From the NCBI GenBank assembly GCA_007121785.1, contig SKJX01000014.1, forward strand, positions 1 to 62,634: a DNA stretch of 62,634 bases. The letters are read 5' to 3'. The DNA is from Nitriliruptoraceae bacterium (GTDB taxonomy: Bacteria; Actinomycetota; Nitriliruptoria; Nitriliruptorales; Nitriliruptoraceae). This document shows, one piece after another, positions 1 through 7,954 of this stretch. The translations under genes were made by a program, and so were the position numbers. Positions within the stretch are counted from its first letter, which is position 1, and every line of letters starts with the position of its first letter. Under the pieces are notes generated by a model. That model saw nothing but the letters and a program-made list of their open reading frames with translations. It was not told where the DNA came from and did no database searches.

Positions 1-2
1 CG

Positions 3-554
3 GAGGCCGCCGAGCAGGGCGCGACGTGGCTCGGGCTGCTCGACGTCCTGCACGACCACCTCGGCCGCGACGGCATCATCGCTGGCGACAGCGCCATGGC
101 CTGCTACTACGGCGCGCTGGCGAACCTGCCGACCTACGCGCCGGCGTCGCTGCTCTACCCGACCGGGCTCGGCACGCTCGGCTACGCCGTGCCGGCCGCC
201 ACCGGCGCGAAGATCGGCCGGCCCGCCACCCCGGTGGTCGCGCTCAGCGGCGACGGCGGCCTGATGTTCACCATCGCCGAGCTGGCCGCCGCAGCCGACG
301 CCCGCGTGGCCCTGCCCGTGGTGGTCGTCGACAACGGCGGCTACGGCGAGATCGACCGGGAGATGCGTGCCCGCGACCAGGCCACGATCGGGGTCGCGCT
401 CGGCACGCCCGACCTGCCCGCCGCCGCCCGCGCGTTCGGCTGTCACGGCCGCGACGTCGCTGACCTCGTCGAGTTGGCCGACGCCCTGACCGAGGCGGCC
501 GCCGACCGACCGACCCTGCTGCGCATCCCCGAGGACCGCTGCGGCCGGCCCTAG
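3..554 (+). CDS. ThDP-dependent decarboxylase-like enzyme, C-terminal part
   Basis: The gene runs in from the left edge; about 183 C-terminal residues are present, open from base 3. It is the pyrophosphate-binding domain of the acetolactate synthase / 2-oxoacid decarboxylase superfamily: a GDGGLMFT motif is followed about 25 residues later by DNGGYGEI, the GDG...N(G)G cofactor motif that binds Mg and thiamine diphosphate. The NGGYGEI and RARDQ segments resemble 5-guanidino-2-oxopentanoate decarboxylase (AruI) more than acetolactate synthase, but this is judged from memory of the families. The next gene encodes an amino-acid dehydrogenase-like protein. A deamination followed by decarboxylation of an amino acid such as arginine is possible but unproven. 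The N-terminal half needed for a firm call is outside the window. Confidence 0.8.
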   Translation, partial: EAAEQGATWLGLLDVLHDHLGRDGIIAGDSAMACYYGALANLPTYAPASLLYPTGLGTLGYAVPAATGAKIGRPATPVVALSGDGGLMFTIAELAAAADARVALPVVVVDNGGYGEIDREMRARDQATIGVALGTPDLPAAARAFGCHGRDVADLVELADALTEAAADRPTLLRIPEDRCGRP

Positions 555-632
555 CCGCTGCGGCACCTCGCCCCCGTCCGCGTCACCCCTCCCGCGCGGC
601 CCCCGTCCGCACCCCGACCCGAAGGCCCGTCC

Positions 633-1874
633 GTGACCGCCACCTCGACGCACCCGACCGCTTCCGATCCCACCACCTCGACGGTCGAGATCGCCGCACC
701 CACACCGGAGCTCGAGCTGACCTGGACCGATCCGGTCACCGGCACCCGCGGCTACGTCGTGATCGAGCGGCTGATCGGAGGCCTGGCCAGCGGCGGCTTC
801 CGGGTCCGCGATGGCCTCACCATCGACGAGGTGGCCGGGCTCGCTCGGGCGATGACGCTGAAGGAGGCGATCGTCTACGACCCCGACGACCGCTACCGGC
901 CGTTCGGTGGCGCCAAGGGCGGGGTCGACCTCGATCCGGCCGACCCGCGGCTCGACGAGGTGCTCGAGCGTTTCTTCACCACGATCCGGCCGATCCTCAC
1001 CGAGACGTGGGCGACCGGCGAGGACCTGGGCGTCGCGCAATCCACCCTCGACGCCGCCGCACAGCGGGTCGGGTTGGGATCGACGATCGAAGCCCTGTTC
1101 GCCCGGATGGACGACGCGGACGAGGCACGTGCACGACTGGCGGCCGCCTTCGACGTCGAGGTGGAGGGCGTCGACCTGGCCGAACTCGTCGGGGGCTACG
1201 GCGCCGCGCGGGCCGCGATCGCGCTGGCTGAGGCACGCGGGCGCGAGCCCGGGTCGTTGACGGCGGTGGTGCAGGGGTTCGGCTCGATCGGTGGCGCCGC
1301 CGCACGCGAACTCACCCGCGCCGGGGTGGCGGTGATCGGCATCGCCGACCGTGACGGCCTGGTGCTCGATCGGGACGGGCTGGACGTGGACGCGATGCTG
1401 GCGGCGCGGGACCGCTTCGGGGGCATCGACCGCGCGGCGCTGGACGACCACGTCGCCGAGCGCGACCGCGACGCCTGGGTCAACGTCGACGCCGACCTGC
1501 TGGTGCCGGCGGCGGTGGGCGGCGCGATCCACGCGGATAACGCCCACAACGTGCGTGCATCGCTCATCGTGGAGGGAGGCAACCTGCCCGTCACCCCGGC
1601 CGGTGATGCCATCCTGGCGGAGCGCGGCATCGAGGTCCTACCGGACGTGCTCGCCAACGTCGGGACCAACGCGTGGTGGTGGTGGATCGTGTTCGGCGAC
1701 GTCGCGCCGACCGCCGACGCCGCGTTCGAACGCATCGACGCGACCATGCGTCGGTTGGTCGCTTCGGTGGTCGAAGCAGCCGATGCTGGACGAACCAGCC
1801 TGCGTGTGGCGGCTCACGGGTTGGCGGAACGCAACGCGCAGGCGGCTGCCAGCCGGGTCGGGTCACGCCGCTGA
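633..1874 (+). CDS. Glu/Leu/Phe/Val-family amino-acid dehydrogenase (divergent)
   Basis: A 413-residue NAD(P)-dependent oxidative deaminase of the glutamate/leucine/phenylalanine/valine dehydrogenase family. The catalytic Lys motif FGGAKGG lies near residue 92 and a Rossmann motif QGFGSIGG near 213. The segment between the two domains (about 125-190) departs from classical glutamate dehydrogenases, and the protein clearly differs from the second family member at 7955-9211. The GTG start lies 78 bases after the ThDP enzyme, so the two may be cotranscribed. The family converts an amino acid to its 2-oxoacid plus ammonia, which would feed the decarboxylase upstream. Substrate cannot be read from the sequence. 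Confidence 0.85.
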   Translation: MTATSTHPTASDPTTSTVEIAAPTPELELTWTDPVTGTRGYVVIERLIGGLASGGFRVRDGLTIDEVAGLARAMTLKEAIVYDPDDRYRPFGGAKGGVDLDPADPRLDEVLERFFTTIRPILTETWATGEDLGVAQSTLDAAAQRVGLGSTIEALFARMDDADEARARLAAAFDVEVEGVDLAELVGGYGAARAAIALAEARGREPGSLTAVVQGFGSIGGAAARELTRAGVAVIGIADRDGLVLDRDGLDVDAMLAARDRFGGIDRAALDDHVAERDRDAWVNVDADLLVPAAVGGAIHADNAHNVRASLIVEGGNLPVTPAGDAILAERGIEVLPDVLANVGTNAWWWWIVFGDVAPTADAAFERIDATMRRLVASVVEAADAGRTSLRVAAHGLAERNAQAAASRVGSRR

Positions 1875-2244
1875 GCGCACCGTCGATCCGTTGCGGCGCG
1901 CTCGCTCATCGAGGATGGCGGCGCCGGCGGCTAGGGTTGGGAGGTGGCCATCCGGACAGGTTCCTACGACGCCGTGCGTTGGCGCGACCGACGTTGGCGA
2001 CCGGTTCCCCACTGCGGTATCACTACCGCTGGAAGCGGCCAGGGTCGGCGGCTCGAGCCCGGGGGGACGAGGGCTCGCCTGACCCAGGCAACCCGGTTGG
2101 TACGGCGCAGGCACCACGGCGCCACGATCCCGCACGACACACCGCTGGCGGAGCGTTCGCCCACGACCGGGTGGCGCTCGAGGGCCGGCCGGGACCACCG
2201 ACCACGCACAGACCTCCACGACCCCGACCAGGAGAAGGTAGAAC
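1875..2244 (+). promoter_or_regulatory. Long structured leader upstream of the ABC importer
   Basis: About 370 bases without a convincing gene. It contains several clean hairpins close together: GCGGTA/TACCGC with a TCAC loop (2014-2029); a two-tier stem with GGGTC/GACCC outside (2042-2046, 2081-2085) and CGAGCCC/GGGCTCG inside (2054-2060, 2071-2077); and GGCGC/GCGCC (2104-2108, 2119-2123). An AGGAGAAGG ribosome binding site sits just before the proX GTG. The layout resembles a cis-acting RNA leader. I could not match it to SAM-I/IV, ydaO (c-di-AMP) or glycine riboswitch consensus by eye. Confidence 0.35.
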
Positions 2245-3402
2245 GTGCGACGACCGAAGCATCTCTGGATCATCTCGTCCCTGTTGGCGCTCGCGCTGGT
2301 CGCCGCCGCCTGCGGCGACGATGAGACCGCCACCGACGACGCCGACGTCGAGGACACCGACGACGTCGACGACGACGCCGACGACGGTGATGCCGCCGCG
2401 GCCCCCGAGGGCATGGAGCTCGTCCTGTTCGACGGACAGTGGGAGAGCCTGTGGATCCTCAACGACATCTTCACGGTGATCGCCGAGGACGGCTACGGCC
2501 ACACCGTGGACGCCCCGACCACCAGCACCGCCGTGATGCAGGAGTCCATGCCCACCGGCGAGATGCACGTCGCCACCGAGTTCTGGTGCATGAACATCCC
2601 GGACTGGTGTGAGGAGGAGGTGCTGCCGGACGACTCGTCGGTCGAGTACTCGGGTGTGGTCTTCGAGGACGCGGTGCAGGGCATCTTCGTCCCGCGCTAC
2701 GTCATCGAGGGTGACGAGGAGCAGGGCATCGAGCCGGTCGCGCCCGACCTCAGCAGCGTCGAGGACCTCGAGGGTCTCGGCGAGGAGTTCGAGGACCCGG
2801 AGTCGCCGGGCGACGGCGTCTTCTACGGCGGGATCGACGGCTGGGAGTCCACCGAGATCCAGCGCCTGAAGCTGTCGGCCTACGGCTTGGACGACGAGTA
2901 CAACTTCACCTCCGCCGGGTCCGGTGCCGCTTTCGATGCGGCCATCGTGTCCGCGCTCGAGGCTGGCGAGCCGATCGTCTTCTACTACTGGACCCCGGCT
3001 TGGATCCCGGGCGTCTACGACCTGGTCCAGCTCGAGGAGCCGGAGTGGAACGAGGAGTGCCAGGCCGCGACCGACGAGGCGCTCGCCGACGAGATCGACC
3101 CCAGCGACGCTGGTCCGGAGCTCGCCTGTGCGCAGCCGTCCGGTGAGGTCGGTCTCGGTGGCTGGGCGGGCCTCGAGGACGAGGCACCCGAGGTGCTCGA
3201 ACTGCTGCGCGCGATGGACGGGTTCGGGATCGACACGATGAACGACCTGACCGCCTACATGGAGCTCGAGGAGGCGGAGCCGGACGAAGCCGCGCTCCAC
3301 TTCTACGAGGAGTACGAGGACATGTGGCGCGGTTGGATCGACGACGACGCGGTCCTCCAACGCGTCGAGGACGGTCTGCGCGAACGCGGCGCCGACATCT
3401 GA
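2245..3402 (+). CDS. proX: Glycine betaine/proline-type ABC transporter substrate-binding lipoprotein
   Basis: A 385-residue extracellular solute-binding protein. It has a type II signal peptide with lipobox LVAAAC, so Cys is residue 23, followed by an acidic Asp/Glu/Thr linker of about 40 residues typical of exported lipoproteins. The rest has the OpuAC/ProX-type fold pattern, with many Trp/Tyr residues (for example FYYWTPAW and YDLVQLEEPEW) that in this family build the aromatic cage for quaternary ammonium compounds. The GTG start is chosen because AGGAGAAGG lies immediately upstream and the signal peptide begins there. It is followed by the fused permease-ATPase. The exact ligand (glycine betaine, choline, proline betaine) is not determined. 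Confidence 0.9.
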   Translation: MRRPKHLWIISSLLALALVAAACGDDETATDDADVEDTDDVDDDADDGDAAAAPEGMELVLFDGQWESLWILNDIFTVIAEDGYGHTVDAPTTSTAVMQESMPTGEMHVATEFWCMNIPDWCEEEVLPDDSSVEYSGVVFEDAVQGIFVPRYVIEGDEEQGIEPVAPDLSSVEDLEGLGEEFEDPESPGDGVFYGGIDGWESTEIQRLKLSAYGLDDEYNFTSAGSGAAFDAAIVSALEAGEPIVFYYWTPAWIPGVYDLVQLEEPEWNEECQAATDEALADEIDPSDAGPELACAQPSGEVGLGGWAGLEDEAPEVLELLRAMDGFGIDTMNDLTAYMELEEAEPDEAALHFYEEYEDMWRGWIDDDAVLQRVEDGLRERGADI

Positions 3403-3408
3403 TCCACC

Positions 3409-3438
3409 CCGGCCCCGTCGCTTCCGCGGCGGGGCCGG
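3409..3438 (+). terminator. Intercistronic hairpin after proX
   Basis: A perfect 9-bp GC stem (CCGGCCCCG / CGGGGCCGG, 3409-3417 with 3430-3438) and a 12-nt loop lie 7 bases after the proX stop. There is no U-tract. It probably works as a partial terminator or 3' stabiliser, giving more binding protein than transporter. Confidence 0.55.
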
Positions 3439-3521
3439 TCGCATCACCAGCACCGGATCCGGTGATCGACGACCGACGACCGGATCGACCAACACTCGTC
3501 CCCTGCTGAGGAGTCCCCCGG

Positions 3522-5723
3522 ATGTTCGCCGCGACCGCCTGGTGGCGTGAGGTCCCCGATGCCGTCCGACTACCGATCGACAGCTGGCTCGGCGACGGCG
3601 TGGACTGGTTCCTGGACACGTTCGACGCTGCCCTCGATCTGCTCCAGAACGTCCTTCGCATCCTGACGGTCAACACCGAGCAGGCCCTGATCGCGCTGCC
3701 GTGGCTGTTGATCGTGGCGGTGCTGGTGATCGTCTCCAGCGTCCTGGTCAACTGGAAGCTCGGCGCCGGTGTGGGCATCGGGTTGGTGTTCATCGCCAGT
3801 ATGGGGCTGTGGGAGAGCTCCATGGAGAGCCTCGCCCTGGTGTTGGTCGCCACCGGGCTGTGCGTGGCGATCGGGCTCCCGATCGGCATCGCGATGGCGC
3901 GCCGTGAATCGGTCAACTCCGCGGTCCGTCCCGTCCTGGACTTCATGCAGACGATCCCGAGCATCGTGCTCCTGGTCGCCGCGGCCAGCGCGTTCAGCCT
4001 GGGACGCGTCCCGGCCCTGCTCGCGACGCTGATCTACGCGATGCCGCCGATCATCCGCCTGAGCAACCTCGGCATCCGCGGGGTACCGAAGGAGACGATC
4101 GAAGCCGGCCGGTCCTTCGGTGCCACCGAACGGCAGATGCTGTGGAAGATCCAGCTTCCCCTCGGCTTCCCGAGCATCATGATGGGGGTCAACCAGGTCA
4201 TCATGATGGCCCTGGCGATGGTCGTGCTCGCCGGGTTCATCGGTGCCCCCGGGCTCGGTGAGGACGTCGCCCGCGCGCTCGGCCGGCTCGACACCGGACG
4301 AGCCTTGGCCGCCGGTCTGGCGATCGTGGTCCTCGCGATCATCGTCGACCGGTTGGTCGAGGGGATCGCCGCCAAGCGCGACCGCAAGAGCGGCGGCGGG
4401 GGCACCGCCGACGAGCACATCCCCACCCGGGCCGGGATGGACGGCTCCGCGGTGCAGTCGATGGCGACCAAGGACCGGGCTGCGGTCAGCGACGAACCGG
4501 AGATCGTGGTCAGCCAGCTGTCCAAGATCTTCGGTCCGAAGCCGGACGACGCGCAACAGCTGCTCGACGCTGGGGAGAGCAAGCAGGACATCCTGCGCAA
4601 GACCCGCTCGACCGTCGCGGTCCAGGGGGCCGACTTCGAGATCAAGCGTGGCGAGACCTTCGTGATCATGGGACTGTCCGGCAGCGGCAAGTCGACGCTG
4701 GTCCGGCTGCTGAACCGGCTGATCGAGCCCACAGCGGGCACCGTCGAGGTCGAAGGCCGGGACGTCACCGAACTCAAGCGCGACGAGCTCACCGAGCTGC
4801 GGCGTGAGAAGTTCGGCATGGTCTTCCAGCGCTTCGCGCTGCTGCCGCACCGCAGCGTGCTCGACAACGTCGCGTTCGGGTTGGAGATCCAGGGCCAGGA
4901 CAAGGCCGACCGGCGCGAGAAGGCCAAGGAGGCCCTCGCCCTCGTCGGGCTCGCCGGCTGGGAGGAGAGCCGCCCCGACGAGCTCTCCGGCGGGATGCAG
5001 CAGCGCGTCGGCCTCGCCCGTGCGCTGGCCAGCGACCCGGACATCCTGCTGATGGACGAACCGTTCAGCGCGCTCGACCCGCTGATGCGGCGCCAGATGC
5101 AGGAGGAGATGATCGACCTGCAGTCGCGGCTGCAGAAGACGATCGTGTTCATCACCCACGACCTCGATGAGGCGCTGCGCCTCGGTGACCGCGTCGCGAT
5201 CATGAAGGACGGCCGCGTCGTGCAGCTGGGCACCCCCGACGACATCGTCCTCAACCCGGCTGACGACTACGTCGCGTCGTTCGTCGAGGGCCACGACCGT
5301 TCGGAGATGGTCACCGCCGAGCACGTGATGGTGGCACCCGCGGAGCTGCTCCGCGGCGGGCACAGCCCGACCGTGGCGGCCCGCACCCTCGACCGGGCCG
5401 GGCTCGACCACGCGGTCGTGGTGGGGCCGAACAACCAGCTCGAAGGGTGGGTCAGCGCGGATGCGCTGGCCGACGGCGCCCGGGCGGGGCTGCGGGAGGT
5501 CCGTGACTGCGCGCTCGAGCAGCTACCGACGGCCGCGCCGGACGACACGCTGCGCGACCTGATCCCCATCGGGGCAGCCCAGGACCGTCCCGTCGCGGTC
5601 GTCGAGGACAACCGGCTGATCGGCGTCGTCGGACGCGGTGCGATCCTCAAGGGCTTGAGCGACGCGCTGGAGACCGACGAACAGCTCGCTGCCGCGAGCG
5701 TCGAACCGGTCCCGTCGGCGTGA
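3522..5723 (+). CDS. Fused glycine betaine ABC permease-ATPase with CBS module
   Basis: A single 733-residue polypeptide joins what are normally ProW and ProV. Residues 1-300 are hydrophobic with the BPD-type permease signature (EAGRSFGATERQMLWKIQLP region). After a charged linker (about 300-345) the ATPase has Walker A GLSGSGKST (about 384), signature LSGGMQQR (about 488), Walker B ILLMDEP (about 508) and the switch His in ITHD (about 544). Residues 590-720 form a CBS-pair region, which in OpuA/ProV senses ionic strength or nucleotides. No stop or restart separates the halves. The ATPase also has the ProV-typical N-terminal extension (KIFGPKPDDAQQLLDAGESK). It imports osmoprotectants together with the lipoprotein at 2245. 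Confidence 0.92.
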   Translation: MFAATAWWREVPDAVRLPIDSWLGDGVDWFLDTFDAALDLLQNVLRILTVNTEQALIALPWLLIVAVLVIVSSVLVNWKLGAGVGIGLVFIASMGLWESSMESLALVLVATGLCVAIGLPIGIAMARRESVNSAVRPVLDFMQTIPSIVLLVAAASAFSLGRVPALLATLIYAMPPIIRLSNLGIRGVPKETIEAGRSFGATERQMLWKIQLPLGFPSIMMGVNQVIMMALAMVVLAGFIGAPGLGEDVARALGRLDTGRALAAGLAIVVLAIIVDRLVEGIAAKRDRKSGGGGTADEHIPTRAGMDGSAVQSMATKDRAAVSDEPEIVVSQLSKIFGPKPDDAQQLLDAGESKQDILRKTRSTVAVQGADFEIKRGETFVIMGLSGSGKSTLVRLLNRLIEPTAGTVEVEGRDVTELKRDELTELRREKFGMVFQRFALLPHRSVLDNVAFGLEIQGQDKADRREKAKEALALVGLAGWEESRPDELSGGMQQRVGLARALASDPDILLMDEPFSALDPLMRRQMQEEMIDLQSRLQKTIVFITHDLDEALRLGDRVAIMKDGRVVQLGTPDDIVLNPADDYVASFVEGHDRSEMVTAEHVMVAPAELLRGGHSPTVAARTLDRAGLDHAVVVGPNNQLEGWVSADALADGARAGLREVRDCALEQLPTAAPDDTLRDLIPIGAAQDRPVAVVEDNRLIGVVGRGAILKGLSDALETDEQLAAASVEPVPSA

Positions 5724-5733
5724 TCCGGCGTCG

Positions 5734-5925
5734 TCAGCTGACATGCAGCGGGTCGGCGGCCTGCTCGGGTGCGTCGGTCGGATCCGTGCAGCCGGCGAAC
5801 TCCAGACCGTCGTGCTCACAGGCGGTCGCGTCGACCTGCTGCCACATCAGCAGCATGCCCAGCAGGGCCAGCAGACCGATGATGACGACGCTCGCGCCGG
5901 TGGTGCGTGCGGCGCTGCGATCCAC
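5734..5925 (-). CDS. Small single-pass membrane protein
   Basis: A 63-residue protein with one strong transmembrane helix (about 12-30, VVIIGLLALLGMLLMW) and a short outward tail carrying two Cys (CEHDGLEFAGC). The GTG start is supported by GGAGGGG seven bases upstream. It is convergent with the ABC permease-ATPase gene and only 10 bases from its stop. No family is recognised. The two-Cys tail could form a disulphide. Confidence 0.6.
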   Translation of the reverse strand: MDRSAARTTGASVVIIGLLALLGMLLMWQQVDATACEHDGLEFAGCTDPTDAPEQAADPLHVS

Positions 5926-6148
5926 GTGGAGCCCCTCCGAGCGGTGACGTCGCCGGCCCCCTGGCGCGCTGGTGGGGGCGGCACGACGTCACCGTCCCAG
6001 CCGGCCGGCGTGCGCGGCTTCGGTGAGCACCGACGCGGGGACGGTTGCCCGTCCGACCCCGGCCAAGGGTGGATCCCAACGCTCGGCGGTCCGCCGGGTC
6101 TCGGCGCTCGGCGGGGCGGGCAAGAGGACGATCTGCCGGGTGGTGCCC

Positions 6149-6616
6149 TCAGCCGATCCGCTCGCGTCGCACGATCTCGCCGTGGTAGACGCCCGCCGGC
6201 GAGGTCACGGTGACCCGGTCACCTTCACGGTGGCCGAGCACGGCGCGTGCCAGCGGTGCCTCCGCGGAGGTGCGGTGCTCGTCGATCCCGGCTTCCAAGG
6301 GGTGCACCACCAGGAACGTCTCGCGCGAGCCGTCGGGGAAGCGGAACTCCACCTCGTCACCGAGCTCGACGATCGTGGGGTCATCGGCCACGTCCCCGGG
6401 CGCGACCGCGTCGCGCAGCACCGGGACGAGCTCATCGATCTGCTGCTGCAGCTGGCGGCGCTCGGTGAGCAGCGCCTCGTCGCGTTCGACGGCGAGTTCC
6501 TGGTCGACGCGCTCCAGCCGGCGCCGAGCCCCGTCGAGCCGGGCCTGGAGCATCTGCCGCCCATCGGCGGTGAGGACCAACGGGAGAGTGCTGGACGTGG
6601 ACGTGTCGGTACGCAC
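6149..6616 (-). CDS. GreA/GreB-family transcript cleavage factor-like protein
   Basis: About 155 residues from a GTG at 6616 preceded by GGAG with a 6-nt spacer; an ATG at 6655 would add 13 residues but has a poorer site. The N-terminal half is a predicted antiparallel coiled coil (ADGRQMLQARLDGARRRLE ... RRQLQQQIDELVP). The C-terminal half has the FKBP-like GreA domain with VELGDEVEFRF, APLARAVLGHREGD and a VTSPAGVYHGEIV ending that parallels the GreA consensus. In this family the coiled-coil tip enters the RNA polymerase secondary channel. The tip acids are less clear than in canonical GreA, so it may be a paralogue with a modified role. Confidence 0.8.
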   Translation of the reverse strand: MRTDTSTSSTLPLVLTADGRQMLQARLDGARRRLERVDQELAVERDEALLTERRQLQQQIDELVPVLRDAVAPGDVADDPTIVELGDEVEFRFPDGSRETFLVVHPLEAGIDEHRTSAEAPLARAVLGHREGDRVTVTSPAGVYHGEIVRRERIG

Positions 6617-6659
6617 GGCGGACTCCGAACAGGCGACAGGTGCGGCATGAAGCATCGCT

Positions 6660-7862
6660 TCATGGTACCTCGGACGCGTCCGCTACGCGCCAGGACCAGA
6701 GCACCTCGGCCGACGTCGGGCCGGGGTTGCTCCAGGCGGTCACGGTCGCCCGTGTCGCCAGCAAGGCATCCCCCTCGTGCAGCGTCTCCGGGTGGCCGTC
6801 GAGGTGGAGCTCCAGCACCCCCCGCACCACCGTGATCACCTCCGGCGCCTTCACGGCGAAGGGGGGATGGTCCCCGGACGCGCCCGGGTCGACCTCCAGC
6901 AGCCACACGTGGCCGATCTCCGCGTCCTTCAGCACCCGTTCGGCGTGCAGCCCGTCCTGGAGCTGCTCGTGGTCGCGGGCGCTGCGGCGTGAGATCGCGT
7001 AGCCGGGCTCGTCCTCAGGTGGGCCGAACGCGACCCCGAGGACCTCCCAGAGCCGCATCAGGGTGTCGCCCGACGGGCCTCGGACCCCGCGCTCGACCTG
7101 GGAGAGCGCGGAGGGGGAGATGCCGACGCGCCGTGCGACGTCCGCCTGCGCCAGACCACGCGCCAGCCGCTGTTCGCGGATGACGGTGCCCAGCCGCTCC
7201 CGGGTGCTGGTCAGATCGTCCAGCGCGTGCAGGTCGCCGTCCACGAGCTCCGCATGCACCGTGCGGCCCACCACGCTGCTCTTGCGCCCGTCGGCTTTGC
7301 GGACGGTGAGCTGGAGACGCCCGGCGTCGTCGGTGATCTCCACCACGACCTGGGTGATCTCCTCCAACCGACGCAGGAACGCCGGCCGGTGCTGGTCGCG
7401 GTTGACGGGCCACAGCGCGAGGCTGCGACGGCGGTACAGACGAGGGCAGGTGGACAGGAACAGCTCGAGCGCCGCGTCGACCCCCCAGACCGCCTGCACG
7501 GTGGACAGCCGGTCGACGACGAACACCGCGCCGCTACCCACGCGGTCGTCGACCTCCCGTAGCCCCGCCAGCGCGGCCTCGATCCCCTCGCCGGGGGCGA
7601 TGCCGTCAGCGTGGGACGATGGTTCGCCCGTGATCGCCGGTGACCAGTCGATGATCGTCGCCGTCGCATCGCTCGCGACCGCCTCCGGCGGGTCGAAGCT
7701 CGCGATCACCAGCGGTGTCGCCGGCGGGGCGGCGGCGACGAACCGGTCGACGATCAGCGCCAGTGGTTCGTCGGTGTCCGCGGTGACGACCAGGTTGTCG
7801 CCGATGCGAACCTCGTCGATCAGCGTGTCGAACAGGTCGGTGCCGCTGGTCGGTCCTCGCAC
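6660..7862 (-). CDS. XRE-cupin regulator with an N-terminal RecA/KaiC-like domain
   Basis: A 400-residue protein with three parts. Residues 1-200 show a beta-alpha pattern like RAD55/KaiC/GvpD ATPases, including a Walker-B-like VFVVDRLS near 120 and a late VVVEITDDAGRLQLTVRKADGR strand pair, but no Walker A GxxxxGK. Residues 225-285 are an XRE helix-turn-helix (RGLAQADVARRVGISPSALSQVERG). Residues 310-395 are a cupin (PFAVKAPEVITVVRGVLELHLDG). XRE-cupin proteins usually control amino-acid or small-molecule metabolism. Here the gene sits between a GreA-like gene and glutamate dehydrogenase. The ligand is unknown. Confidence 0.8.
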   Translation of the reverse strand: MRGPTSGTDLFDTLIDEVRIGDNLVVTADTDEPLALIVDRFVAAAPPATPLVIASFDPPEAVASDATATIIDWSPAITGEPSSHADGIAPGEGIEAALAGLREVDDRVGSGAVFVVDRLSTVQAVWGVDAALELFLSTCPRLYRRRSLALWPVNRDQHRPAFLRRLEEITQVVVEITDDAGRLQLTVRKADGRKSSVVGRTVHAELVDGDLHALDDLTSTRERLGTVIREQRLARGLAQADVARRVGISPSALSQVERGVRGPSGDTLMRLWEVLGVAFGPPEDEPGYAISRRSARDHEQLQDGLHAERVLKDAEIGHVWLLEVDPGASGDHPPFAVKAPEVITVVRGVLELHLDGHPETLHEGDALLATRATVTAWSNPGPTSAEVLWSWRVADASEVP

Positions 7863-7907
7863 CGTCGTGGCCTCGCTGTCCGTCGCCGATCGGTCGTCGC
7901 GACCCTA

Positions 7908-7933
7908 CCGCCGGCGGCGTCGACCGCCGGCGG
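7908..7933 (-). terminator. Hairpin after glutamate dehydrogenase
   Basis: Two copies of CCGCCGGCGG (7908-7917, 7924-7933) are separated by six bases and pair perfectly over 10 bp. The hairpin lies just past the stop of the dehydrogenase gene and before the regulator start, on the transcribed minus strand. There is no U-tract, as is common at this GC content. Confidence 0.55.
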
Positions 7934-7954
7934 CCGTCTCGGCGGACCGGTCGC

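Noticed and set aside
2040..2130. SAM-I/SAM-IV riboswitch upstream of proX
   Set aside because: GGCAACCC after a stacked stem resembles the SAM core, but the GAUGA/UGAAACC part and matching P3 and P1 helices could not be found, and the gene is not a methionine gene.
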